DNA of 64,000 nucleotides from Marinomonas mediterranea MMB-1. Lineage in GTDB: Bacteria > Pseudomonadota > Gammaproteobacteria > Pseudomonadales > Marinomonadaceae. Below are positions 1-8,199 of this stretch, piece after piece (position 1 is the stretch's first letter; each line of letters starts with the position of its first letter). The notes beneath the pieces were generated by a model. It did not search any database, was not told where the DNA came from, and saw only the letters and a program-made list of their open reading frames with translations. Where the stretch lies: NCBI RefSeq assembly GCF_000192865.1, contig NC_015276.1:2418001-2482000 (forward strand). Direction: 5' to 3'. The translations under genes were made by a program, and so were the position numbers.

Positions 1-1
1 T

Positions 2-112
2 GAACACTTGGCTGCCTACAAGGTGCCTCGTGAGATTCAATTTGTTGATGATTTACCGAAAACTTCCAGCGGTAAAGTGATGCGCCGCAAACTCCATACC
101 TTAGATAAATAA
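2..112 (+). CDS. AMP-dependent acyl-CoA synthetase/ligase, C-terminal fragment
   Basis: Only the last 36 residues lie in the window. They contain PKTSSGKVMRRKL, the A10 motif of the ANL superfamily, in which the lysine after SSG is the catalytic lysine of the adenylation half-reaction. The family activates carboxylic acids to acyl-AMP and then acyl-CoA. The stop codon is 37 bp upstream of the aldehyde dehydrogenase start, so the two are probably cotranscribed. An aldehyde dehydrogenase next to an acid:CoA ligase fits oxidation of an aldehyde to an acid followed by CoA activation. The substrate cannot be told from this fragment. Confidence 0.85.
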   Translation, partial: EHLAAYKVPREIQFVDDLPKTSSGKVMRRKLHTLDK

Positions 113-149
113 CAATAAAAAAACTGTCAATCAGTTAGGAGCGATAACT

Positions 150-1580
150 ATGTTCGATGCACATAATCACTATCAGATGGTCATTAACGGTGAACTTGTT
201 GCCACGGAAAAGACTTTACCGGTCTTTAACCCAGCAACAAAAGAGACCATTGCGCAGGTACCCGACTGTCCGAAAGAGTGTCTTGATACCGCGGTATACA
301 GTGCTAAAACGGCCTTTAAAAGTTGGTCAAAAACCAGTTTTGATCAACGTAAGGCTGTGGTTAGTAAGCTTGCGGATGCGCTTGAAGAAAATGCAGAAGA
401 CTTCATGGCATTGTTAACTCGTGAACAAGGTAAACCTCGTTCTGGCGCAGAATGGGAAGTGTTCGGTTCCGTTGCGTGGTTACGTGCTATTGCAGAACAA
501 ACGCTAGAAGATGAAGTTATTGACGAGAATGACGAACGCTCTGTTGTTACACGTTATACGCCGCTTGGTGTGGTGGGTGCAATCGTGCCTTGGAACTTCC
601 CTATTTTGCTATCGGTATGGAAAATCGCGCCTGCATTGATGGCTGGCTGTACTGTCGTTGTTAAACCATCGCCATATACACCACTGTGTAATCTAAAGTT
701 TGCTGAAATGGCAAAAGACATTGTTCCAGCCGGTGTGCTCAATTGTGTCAGTGGTGGTAACGAGCAAGGTCAATGGCTAACCGCTCATAAAGACGTCGCT
801 AAAATTGCTTTTACCGGTTCTACTGCCACTGGACGTAAGGTGATGAGTGCCTGTTCTGACACTGTGAAACGGGTCACTTTGGAACTAGGGGGCAATGATC
901 CAGCTATTGTTCTGCCGGATGTAAATCCGAAAGAAGTTGCTCCGAAACTTTTTTGGGCTGCTTTCCAAAATAATGCGCAGTTCTGTAACGCAACTAAACG
1001 TTTGTATATCCATGATGCTGTCTACGATCAAGTACGCGACGCATTGGTTGACTATATTAACAATGAAGTCATTGTTGGCGATGGTGCTAACGCCGATACC
1101 ACACTTGGCCCTATTCAAAACAGCATGCAATTTGAAAAGGTACAAATGTACTTTCAAGACTGCATAGATCAAGGGCAAAAATTTGCTGTTGGCGGTGATA
1201 TTGACGATAACGCCAAAGGCTGGTTTGTCCCTGTGACGCTGGTTGATAACCCAGCGGAAGATTCTCGCATTGTTACTGAAGAACCATTCGGCCCTATCCT
1301 GCCATTACTGCGTTGGTCCAATGAAGAGGACGTTGTTTCCCGCGCCAATGATACGATTTATGGCCTAGGTGCCAGTATCTGGGGCAATGACGAAGACGCA
1401 ACCCAACGCATCGCGGAACAAATCGAAGCTGGTACAGTATGGATTAATGAAGTGCATCAATACTCTCCGGCACAAGCTTTCGGTGGTCATAAACAATCCG
1501 GCCTTGGTTGCGAAAACTCGCTGCATGGTTTAATGGAATACACCAACTGGCAAACCATTACACGAAATAAACAGGCTTAG
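150..1580 (+). CDS. NAD(P)-dependent aldehyde dehydrogenase
   Basis: 476 aa, the usual full length of the ALDH superfamily. Visible motifs: VPWNFP with the oxyanion asparagine at N149, the cofactor loop FTGSTATGRKV near 221-231, LELGGND with the general base E245, and the nucleophile C279 in NNAQFCNATKR, where the common GQxC is AQxC. EEPFGPILP follows. It oxidises an aldehyde to the acid with NAD(P). The start is supported by AGGAG about 8 nt upstream. It sits just downstream of an acyl-CoA ligase, so its product may be the ligase substrate. Substrate specificity is not readable from the sequence. Confidence 0.9.
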   Translation: MFDAHNHYQMVINGELVATEKTLPVFNPATKETIAQVPDCPKECLDTAVYSAKTAFKSWSKTSFDQRKAVVSKLADALEENAEDFMALLTREQGKPRSGAEWEVFGSVAWLRAIAEQTLEDEVIDENDERSVVTRYTPLGVVGAIVPWNFPILLSVWKIAPALMAGCTVVVKPSPYTPLCNLKFAEMAKDIVPAGVLNCVSGGNEQGQWLTAHKDVAKIAFTGSTATGRKVMSACSDTVKRVTLELGGNDPAIVLPDVNPKEVAPKLFWAAFQNNAQFCNATKRLYIHDAVYDQVRDALVDYINNEVIVGDGANADTTLGPIQNSMQFEKVQMYFQDCIDQGQKFAVGGDIDDNAKGWFVPVTLVDNPAEDSRIVTEEPFGPILPLLRWSNEEDVVSRANDTIYGLGASIWGNDEDATQRIAEQIEAGTVWINEVHQYSPAQAFGGHKQSGLGCENSLHGLMEYTNWQTITRNKQA

Positions 1581-1595
1581 ATATTCGGCTTTTTT

Positions 1596-1639
1596 AACAG
1601 GATCAAATAGGTTATGAAAGAGCACTGTTTGATCCTGTT
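1596..1639. repeat. 12-bp perfect inverted repeat downstream of the ALDH gene
   Basis: AACAGGATCAAA (1596-1607) and TTTGATCCTGTT (1628-1639) can form a hairpin with a 20-nt loop. No T-tract follows on the plus strand, so it is not a classical intrinsic terminator. It could stabilise the ALDH mRNA 3' end or be an operator for the NmrA-like gene. Confidence 0.5.
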
Positions 1640-1722
1640 CACCCAAATTCTGGTCGTTAAAGACGTACAACACATTCTTAGTATTTGATTACTTAGTATT
1701 AAATAATTCTTAGGAAACACTT

Positions 1723-2655
1723 ATGAGCTACATCAAAAAACAGATTCCCAAAAGCATTTTGATTTTTGGTGCGGGTAATCACATCGGCAAACCCATGGCG
1801 AAATTTATTGAAAAAACCGCGCCTCAAATTAAACTCAGATTGGTTTCTAGCCGCGAAGAAGGCATTGAACCACTGCGTAAAGAGTTCCCTAACGCCGAAG
1901 TAGTAAAAGCAGATTACTTAGATCTCGCTTCAATGGAAGCTGCTGTAGATGGCATGGAAGGCATCTATATGTCAGTCCCTAATCAACTCCCGTTCTTACC
2001 TGTAACAAACAATTTTGTTGCTGCGGTTAAGAAAAGCGGTACCGCCGTTCACATCATCCGTCAGGTGGCCATGGTTCCGGGGTACAACTACCGCCTAATG
2101 CCAGAACCTATGAAGAAAATGATGGGCGACGAGTACCCTGATTTGGTCACAAAACGAATTTACGAAGAAAACGATTTGCCGACCACTTTCTTGAACTTTG
2201 GCGCTAGCTTTATGGACAACTTTTCCACTCGTGCCAATAGAGCCATTAAAGAAGACAAACAGTTGATTTGGCCTCCAAGAAAAGTCCCTTACATTGATGC
2301 CAACGAGATAGCAGAAGTGGCTGCACAACTGTTGCTATCCGATAACCAAGGCCACATAGGTCAACTACACACCTTAAACAATGGTCAAGATAACCTACGC
2401 GGTCACGAAGTCGCTGAGATCATGTCAGAAGTTCTAGGCGTTACGATTGACTACGTCGGCAATAAAGAAGCTTTTGTCAAAGAATACACTCGTATTTTTG
2501 GCCCAGCTGCCCCGATGATTTGGGGATTTTTTGAGTTTGAAGCTACTTATGAAGAAGGTTGGGTTCTGAGCGATTTTGTGGAAAGAATGATCGGTCGTAA
2601 GCCAAAATCATTCCGTGCTTGGCTTGAAGAAAATCGTGATGCGTTAATTGGATAA
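1723..2655 (+). CDS. NmrA-like NAD(P)-binding atypical SDR
   Basis: 310 aa. The N-terminus ILIFGAGNHIGKPMAKFI is a Rossmann beta-alpha-beta element with GxGxxGxxxA-like spacing, followed by VVKADYLDLASMEAAVDGMEG, the usual region where the second strand and the 'DxxD' loop of NmrA-type proteins lie. The C-terminal half resembles NmrA/HSCARG and ergot-alkaloid reductase relatives. The family includes redox sensors as well as reductases, and the classical YxxxK catalytic pair is not evident. It starts 142 bp after the ALDH and has AGGA upstream of the ATG. Its role in the pathway is not known; a reductase or isomerase acting on a pathway intermediate is the likeliest. Confidence 0.8.
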   Translation: MSYIKKQIPKSILIFGAGNHIGKPMAKFIEKTAPQIKLRLVSSREEGIEPLRKEFPNAEVVKADYLDLASMEAAVDGMEGIYMSVPNQLPFLPVTNNFVAAVKKSGTAVHIIRQVAMVPGYNYRLMPEPMKKMMGDEYPDLVTKRIYEENDLPTTFLNFGASFMDNFSTRANRAIKEDKQLIWPPRKVPYIDANEIAEVAAQLLLSDNQGHIGQLHTLNNGQDNLRGHEVAEIMSEVLGVTIDYVGNKEAFVKEYTRIFGPAAPMIWGFFEFEATYEEGWVLSDFVERMIGRKPKSFRAWLEENRDALIG

Positions 2656-3142
2656 CTCTTAATAACTCTCACTGTTAATACTCAATGAACCTACAAGAGT
2701 ACCGTTTAGATACCTGCACAGCAGTATCTTTACGTCAGTCACTTTCATTGGTTTGCGTTACATGCCGAGAGAAGCTACGAAAATTCGCACGCAGCTTCTC
2801 AATAGGCGCTCATATACTTTACCAAACCATGGACTGTTGACGAATTGATCGTTCGATAATGCTGAACGATCAATTCGATTTAAAGGGTTTTTCTGTAAAA
2901 CCATGGGTGCTCTATATTGGCATAGTTCTGAACGATAAAAATAAAACTTACTAGATAGGAACGACACGAGATAAGAACCCAAATCATCATTTCGATTTGG
3001 TTAACGTTATTTGGTTAATGTAGTTAGCCATTATCTCCGTCAACGCTTGAGCCACCAAGGTTTATCTTGCAAAGGATTAACCTTCTTCAAATTAAAATTT
3101 GTTCTGGCCGCTCCTATCTATCTAATACGAGAGCCTATCAAG
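2656..3142. other. 487-bp intergenic region with LysR-type operator and promoter
   Basis: No convincing gene. It holds an 8-bp inverted repeat GAGAAGCT/AGCTTCTC at 2769-2776 and 2793-2800 (perhaps the 3' end of the NmrA-like transcript), then the operator-promoter described at 2841-2947, then about 195 bp of untranslated leader before the FAH-family start. The reading frame of that gene is open upstream to 3011, but the extra residues show no family similarity. Confidence 0.6.
2841..2947 (+). promoter_or_regulatory. LysR-type operator and promoter of the FAH-cupin-liu operon
   Basis: A 14-bp inverted repeat (CGAATTGATCGTTC at 2841-2854, GAACGATCAATTCG at 2864-2877) contains TTC-N9-GAA, a T-N11-A LysR box, at 2852-2866. 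A -10-like TATATT lies at 2913-2918, placing the box centre near -65, the classical LysR recognition site. Downstream, ATTTAAAGGG (2878-2887) and AACGATAAAAATAAAAC (2931-2947) recur at almost the same spacing in the promoter at 12089-12184. The regulator is probably the LysR protein encoded at 11147-12058. Operator assignment is inferred from symmetry and duplication. Confidence 0.7.
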
Positions 3143-4114
3143 ATGAAACTTGCGACATTAAACAATAATACTCCAGACGGTCAATTGGTCGTTATCTCCA
3201 ACGATGGTACACGCTATGCGCCTGCAGGCATCAGTATGCAAGCCGCATTGGAAAATTGGACGAGCTTTGAACCCTCATTAGAAGCCATTTCAACCGCACT
3301 GAATCACGGCACACTCGCAGGGCAAACCTTTCAAACCTCAGAACTCTGCGCCCCACTTCCTCGTGCATGGCAATGGCTTGATGGCTCAGTATATAAAAGT
3401 CATGCCGACCTTATGGGCGCCGTGACGGGAATGGAAGTTAAGACTCTCGAAGGCCGCCCATTAATGTACCAAGGATTGTCCGATACCTTTCTCAGTGCGA
3501 CTGCTGATGTACCGATGGCCAGCGAAGCCGATGGGATCGATTTTGAAGGCGAGTTCGGCATTATTGTTGATGAAGTTCCAATGGGCGTTACCCCAGAGGA
3601 AGCACGTAAACATATCAAATTAGTTGTGCAAATAAACGATTGGTCGTTACGAGCGTATTCCGGCCCTGAAATAAGCACAGGCTTTGGTTGGATTCACGCT
3701 AAGCCACCTTGTTCAGTCGCTCCGTTTGCAGTGACGCCAGAAGAACTTGGCGAGCATTGGGAAAATTGCCAAGTGCAGCTTAGCCTTCATGTCGAGTGGA
3801 ATGGAAAAAAATTTGGTCACGCGCACGGCGGTCATATGCAATACGGCTTTGACGAGCTTGTTGCTCACGCCGCTAGAACACGTACTTTAGTCGCTGGCAC
3901 AGTCATCGGATCCGGAACCGTTTCCAATTATGAATACCGAGAGGTGGGGTCATCTTGCATTGCTGAACGTCGTGGCATTGAAGTGCTCGATCAGGGCGAG
4001 GCGAAAACCCAGTTTATGCGTTATGGCGATACGGTTCGTATGGAAGCAAAAGCACCGGACGAGCGAGTCGTATTTGGTGTTATTGAGCAAAAAGTGACAC
4101 GACCAGGGAGCTAG
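3143..4114 (+). CDS. Fumarylacetoacetate hydrolase (FAH) family protein
   Basis: 323 aa from the ATG at 3143 (MKLATLNNNTPDGQL), chosen because family proteins begin with this strand. The C-terminal FAH fold carries DFEGEFGIIVDE, the metal-binding E-x-E segment, then INDWSLR, and GSGTVSNYE near the end, matching the GTxxG-like active-site loop. Family members hydrolyse C-C bonds of acylpyruvates or decarboxylate and isomerise ring-cleavage products. It is the first gene of a likely operon running into the cupin (2-bp gap) and the liu genes, and lies downstream of the LysR-type promoter. It probably acts on a ring-cleavage product; the exact reaction is unknown. Confidence 0.85.
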   Translation: MKLATLNNNTPDGQLVVISNDGTRYAPAGISMQAALENWTSFEPSLEAISTALNHGTLAGQTFQTSELCAPLPRAWQWLDGSVYKSHADLMGAVTGMEVKTLEGRPLMYQGLSDTFLSATADVPMASEADGIDFEGEFGIIVDEVPMGVTPEEARKHIKLVVQINDWSLRAYSGPEISTGFGWIHAKPPCSVAPFAVTPEELGEHWENCQVQLSLHVEWNGKKFGHAHGGHMQYGFDELVAHAARTRTLVAGTVIGSGTVSNYEYREVGSSCIAERRGIEVLDQGEAKTQFMRYGDTVRMEAKAPDERVVFGVIEQKVTRPGS

Positions 4115-4116
4115 CT

Positions 4117-4629
4117 ATGACAGTTTATAAACCCTTCCAACGCGTTGTCACCGGACACGATAAAAAAGGTCACGCTATTATCTGTTCAAATGAACGTATT
4201 GTTCCAACTGAAATGCCCGGTGCAGATGGCGCCGGCTTTGCAACAATTTGGTCCGCCCCAGAGCTCCCTGTGGATAACAACGATGAAACAGACGGTCGAG
4301 ACCGCAATGCTGGGATAACTCTTCCAGGCGGGTCTGTGATTCGCATGGTTGATACGCCACCGGGTTCGGAGTCTCCCATGCACCGTACTAACTCCATTGA
4401 TTACGGCATCGTGTTAGAAGGCGAAATTGAGCTTGAGCTCGATAAAGGCGTCAAAACCATAGTCTCAACCGGAGGCGTTATTGTGCAGCGCGGAACGATA
4501 CACGCATGGCGAAACGTCAGCGACAAGCTGTGCCGTATTGTCTTTGTATTAACCGAAGCCAAGCCCTATTTAGTCAATGGCGTACCACTGGACGATCTTA
4601 AACCTGAGGATATGGACGGTTTTCATTGA
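4117..4629 (+). CDS. Small single-domain cupin protein
   Basis: 170 aa. The cupin barrel has motif 1 in PMHRTNSIDYGIVLEGE (His and Glu ligands) and motif 2 in QRGTIHAWRN (His ligand), so a metal site of His/Glu/His type is plausible. The N-terminal RVVTGHDKKGHAII is shared with the cupin at 24004-24588, and the two are clearly paralogues. The gene starts 2 bp after the FAH-family stop, which implies translational coupling. Such small cupins in catabolic clusters are often annotated only by fold; dioxygenase, isomerase or decarboxylase activity are all possible. Confidence 0.85.
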   Translation: MTVYKPFQRVVTGHDKKGHAIICSNERIVPTEMPGADGAGFATIWSAPELPVDNNDETDGRDRNAGITLPGGSVIRMVDTPPGSESPMHRTNSIDYGIVLEGEIELELDKGVKTIVSTGGVIVQRGTIHAWRNVSDKLCRIVFVLTEAKPYLVNGVPLDDLKPEDMDGFH

Positions 4630-4741
4630 TGAGCTGAGCTTATATCGTGCCATTCGCTTAAACGCCGGTTTCTATGGGTTCAATCACTTTAGGAACCGGT
4701 ATTCATATTATAAAAACGTTTTAAAGCACTGGAGAATACAA

Positions 4742-5677
4742 ATGACAGTTTTAGTAACAGGCGCTGGCGGCTTTATTGGCTCCGGCATTGTAGAAGCGCT
4801 GTTAAAGGCTGGCAAGTCCGTCGTCGCGACAGATCGTGAGTTGAATACACTAACGCCACACCAAGCCTTAACCCTTAAGCAAGGCAATCTCGCAGATTCG
4901 TCCTTTCGTGCTTCGCTTTTTGATCAAACTATAGATGCGGTGGTTCACCTTGCAACCATCCCGGGCGGCGGGGCAGAAAGTGCTCCAGAATTGTCTTTTA
5001 AGGTCAATGTGGAAGCAACCGTTGATCTTATTCAATTAGCCGGTGCGAGTACAGAGAACTGTCGTTTCGTCTACGCCTCCGCCATAGCCGTTTACGGAGA
5101 TGCGATTCCACCTGAAGGCGTAAATGATGACACGCCTTTACAACCTAAACTGCATTACGCCATGCACAAAATGATGTCTGAGGTCGCGCTGGGAACCTTT
5201 ACTCGTCGTGGAACAATTGATGGTGTTGGTATTCGCTTACCGGGTGTCGTGGCTCGACCACAAGGCGCTGTGGGTTTTAAATCGGCGTTTATGAACGATA
5301 TTTTTCATGTGATGCTCGCGGGTAAAACGATGACAATGCCCGTCTCTAAAGCGGCACAAGTTTGGTTAATGTCTCGCACTCAAACAGTCAACAATTTCGT
5401 TCACGCCCTCAGTTTAGACAGTCAAACCATGCCTGAAGATAGAGTCGTTACGCTACCCGCTATTCACGTTGTAATGGGCGACCTTATTAATGCTCTTTCA
5501 AAGGCTACAAGCACCTCAGAAGAAAACATTCTTTATAACTCTGATCCTCAGTTAGAAGCCGCTTTTGGCGCTTACTCTCCCCTTACGACCTCGAATGCTG
5601 AAAAAGCTGGGTTTGAACATGATGGCAGCGTAGAGCAACTGATCAGCAACACATTAGCCGACATTCAGTCACGTTAA
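4742..5677 (+). CDS. NAD-dependent epimerase/dehydratase family protein (DenD-like)
   Basis: 311 aa from the ATG at 4742, preceded by GGAG at 4733-4736; the frame is open further upstream but overlaps the cupin gene without similarity. It is an extended SDR: TGAGGFIGSG nucleotide-binding motif at the N-terminus, VVHLATIPGGGAES after the fourth strand, and the catalytic YAMHKMMSE (YxxxK). The HLA-xPGGxAE segment resembles D-erythronate dehydrogenase (DenD) relatives, which oxidise hydroxy acids. It likely oxidises an alcohol or hydroxy-acid intermediate. Gap to liuB is 22 bp. Confidence 0.8.
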   Translation: MTVLVTGAGGFIGSGIVEALLKAGKSVVATDRELNTLTPHQALTLKQGNLADSSFRASLFDQTIDAVVHLATIPGGGAESAPELSFKVNVEATVDLIQLAGASTENCRFVYASAIAVYGDAIPPEGVNDDTPLQPKLHYAMHKMMSEVALGTFTRRGTIDGVGIRLPGVVARPQGAVGFKSAFMNDIFHVMLAGKTMTMPVSKAAQVWLMSRTQTVNNFVHALSLDSQTMPEDRVVTLPAIHVVMGDLINALSKATSTSEENILYNSDPQLEAAFGAYSPLTTSNAEKAGFEHDGSVEQLISNTLADIQSR

Positions 5678-5699
5678 TCAATGACGATAAGGCATATTT

Positions 5700-7307
5700 A
5701 TGGCAATTTTAAATACCAAAGTGAATACGCGTAGTGCGGAGTTCATAGAAAATCAGTCTGCTATGCAAACTCAAGTAGACGACCTTAGAGAGAAAATAGC
5801 GGAGGTCAGTCAAGGCGGGGGGGACAAGTATCGCCAACGCCATGTTTCACAAGGCAAAATGTTAGCCAGAGATCGAATTAACGCTCTGCTGGATAAAGGA
5901 TCGCCTTTTTTAGAGTTGTCTCAGTTAGCCGCCTATCAAGTGTATGATAGCCCCGTACCTTGTGCCGGGGTGGTAGCTGGCATTGGTATGGTTTCAGGCC
6001 AAGAATGCATGATTGTCGCTAATGACGCCACCGTAAAAGGCGGCAGCTACTTCCCACTGACCGTTAAAAAGCACATACGCGCACAAACCATCGCCGAAGA
6101 AAACAATCTACCCTGCATTTACATGGTGGATTCCGGCGGTGCAAATTTACCCAATCAAGACAACGTCTTCCCCGACCGAGAACACTTTGGTCGTATTTTT
6201 TTCAATCAAGCCAATATGTCCGCACAGGGGATCCCGCAAATTGCCGCTGTGATGGGGTCTTGTACTGCTGGTGGAGCCTATGTACCAGCAATGGCGGATG
6301 AATCCATTATCGTCAAACAACAAGGCACCATTTTTTTGGCGGGACCACCCTTGGTCAAAGCCGCGACGGGGGAAGTAGTCAGTGCTGAAGAACTCGGAGG
6401 CGCTGATACCCACTGTCGCACGTCCGGTGTCGCCGATCATTATGCTCAAAATGACCAGCACGCGATTTCACTGATCCGTCAATCTGTATCTCGACTTAAT
6501 CGAGTTAAGCCTAGCCAACTTGATACACAAGCCTCCCGTGAACCTTTGTATGACAGCCAAGAGATTTACGGCATAGTACCGAAAGATAAACGACAGCCAT
6601 TTGATGTTCGCGAGATCATTGCTCGTATCGTCGATGCTTCAGAATTTGATGAGTTCAAAGCACTTTATGGCACCACCCTAGTCTGTGGTTTTGCTCGACT
6701 TTATGGTTACCCCATCGGCATAGTGGCTAACAATGGCATTATGTTTGGCGAGTCCGCTGAAAAAGGCGCGCACTTTATCGAGCTCTGTACTCAGCGAAAA
6801 ATCCCGCTCATTTTCTTACAAAATGTCACCGGTTTCATGGTGGGTAAACAATATGAAGCGGGTGGTATCGCCAAACATGGCGCAAAAATGGTCAATGCCG
6901 TGGCGTGCGCAAAAGTGCCCAAACTGACGGTGTTAATCGGCAGCTCATACGGTGCAGGTAATTATGGTATGTGTGGCCGCAGTTACGATCCACGTTTCCT
7001 GTTTATGTGGCCAAATGCGCGCATCTCAGTCATGGGCGGTGAACAAGCCGCTGGCGTACTGGCGCAAGTTAAACAAGCGCAATATGAACGTGAGGGCAAG
7101 CGTTGGACAGACTCCGAAGAAGCGGACTTTAAACAACCCATCTTAGACATGTATGAGCATCAAGGGCACCCATATTATGCCTCAGCAAGACTTTGGGATG
7201 ATGGCGTTATTGACCCGGCAGACACCCGAAAAGTACTCGGTTTAAGCCTTTCTGCTGCATTGAATAAGCCTATTGAAGAAACACGATTTGGTGTCTTCAG
7301 AATGTAA
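5700..7307 (+). CDS. liuB: 3-methylcrotonyl-CoA carboxylase, carboxyltransferase (beta) subunit
   Basis: 535 aa, the typical length of LiuB/MccB. Features include KMLARDRINALLDKGSPFLE near the N-terminus, GSCTAGGAYVPAM and GGADTHC in the N-carboxyltransferase half, and SSYGAGNYGMCGR plus WPNARISVMGGEQAAGVL in the C-carboxyltransferase half. It transfers carboxyl from biotin to 3-methylcrotonyl-CoA, giving 3-methylglutaconyl-CoA. Geranyl-CoA carboxylase (AtuC) is the close alternative, but the neighbouring HMG-CoA lyase and methylglutaconyl-CoA hydratase favour LiuB. Here it follows the epimerase rather than the usual liuA. Confidence 0.9.
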   Translation: MAILNTKVNTRSAEFIENQSAMQTQVDDLREKIAEVSQGGGDKYRQRHVSQGKMLARDRINALLDKGSPFLELSQLAAYQVYDSPVPCAGVVAGIGMVSGQECMIVANDATVKGGSYFPLTVKKHIRAQTIAEENNLPCIYMVDSGGANLPNQDNVFPDREHFGRIFFNQANMSAQGIPQIAAVMGSCTAGGAYVPAMADESIIVKQQGTIFLAGPPLVKAATGEVVSAEELGGADTHCRTSGVADHYAQNDQHAISLIRQSVSRLNRVKPSQLDTQASREPLYDSQEIYGIVPKDKRQPFDVREIIARIVDASEFDEFKALYGTTLVCGFARLYGYPIGIVANNGIMFGESAEKGAHFIELCTQRKIPLIFLQNVTGFMVGKQYEAGGIAKHGAKMVNAVACAKVPKLTVLIGSSYGAGNYGMCGRSYDPRFLFMWPNARISVMGGEQAAGVLAQVKQAQYEREGKRWTDSEEADFKQPILDMYEHQGHPYYASARLWDDGVIDPADTRKVLGLSLSAALNKPIEETRFGVFRM

Positions 7308-7402
7308 CGAATGCTAATTATTGCGGATTCACTTGTTATACCTTGCGAGGTCTATTTCGTAATCCGTTGAATAAGTGAGTAAAACCATTAAAGAGAACAC
7401 TT

Positions 7403-8194
7403 ATGTCTGACTCAATTGTCCTTTATAGCCTGAATAAGTCGGGGGTCGCAACGGTGTGTTTAAACCGAGCGGAAAAGCATAACGCCTTTGATGACAAGGT
7501 CATTGCCGATTTGGAAATGGCGTTCCAACGTGCTGCTGACGACCCTAAAGTGAAGTTGGTGATATTGGCCGCAGAAGGAAAAAGCTTTTCCGCTGGCGCT
7601 GACCTGAATTGGATGAAGCGCATGGCGCAATATGATTATCAAGACAACCTTCGTGATGCTCAAGGCTTAGCAAGTATGCTGAAAACGCTCAACTTTCTTG
7701 AAAAGCCCACCATTGCCCGTGTTCAAGGTGCGGCCTTTGGTGGCGCGGTGGGTTTGGTATCCTGCTGTGATTTTGCGATTGCCAGTGGACAGGCTTCTTT
7801 TAGCCTCAGTGAAGTAAAACTCGGCTTAATTCCCGCCACCATCAGCCCTTATGTCATTGCCGCCATCGGTCAACGAGCCGCACGCCGTTACTTTCTGACT
7901 GGCGAACGCTTTTCGGCCAAAGAAGCTGAACAGTTAGGACTGGTAACAAAAATAGCAAGTCACGATGAACTGGATTCAACCCTAGATCAGTTAGTTAATC
8001 AGCTACTTAACAACAGCCCTCAAGCACTCAAACAGGCCAAGCAATTGGTTTTTGATGTGGCCGACAAAAACATTGATGACGCTTTAATACAAGACACTTC
8101 TGAGCGCATTGCTGCCATACGTGTGTCGGATGAAGGTCAAGAAGGATTAAGCGCCTTTTTTGACCAGCGCCCTGCCGCGTGGATAGGAGAATAA
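7403..8194 (+). CDS. liuC: 3-methylglutaconyl-CoA hydratase (enoyl-CoA hydratase family)
   Basis: 263 aa crotonase-fold protein. KSFSAGADLNWM forms part of the CoA oxyanion hole, VQGAAFGGAVGLVSCCD the second part, and LSEVKLGLIPATISPYV is a stretch typical of LiuC, carrying the catalytic glutamate of the hydratase. It hydrates 3-methylglutaconyl-CoA to HMG-CoA. A 95-bp gap separates it from liuB, where I see only a weak imperfect inverted repeat. AAAGAGAAC precedes the start. The next gene starts 5 bp downstream. Confidence 0.9.
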   Translation: MSDSIVLYSLNKSGVATVCLNRAEKHNAFDDKVIADLEMAFQRAADDPKVKLVILAAEGKSFSAGADLNWMKRMAQYDYQDNLRDAQGLASMLKTLNFLEKPTIARVQGAAFGGAVGLVSCCDFAIASGQASFSLSEVKLGLIPATISPYVIAAIGQRAARRYFLTGERFSAKEAEQLGLVTKIASHDELDSTLDQLVNQLLNNSPQALKQAKQLVFDVADKNIDDALIQDTSERIAAIRVSDEGQEGLSAFFDQRPAAWIGE

Positions 8195-8199
8195 CCAAG

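Noticed and set aside
1596..1639. Terminator of the ALDH gene
   Set aside because: The hairpin is good, but the T-run is before rather than after it on the plus strand; kept only as an inverted repeat.
3011..3142. In-frame extension upstream of the FAH-family start
   Set aside because: The extra 44 residues are not like the family N-terminus, and the ATG at 3143 begins the conserved MKLATLN strand.
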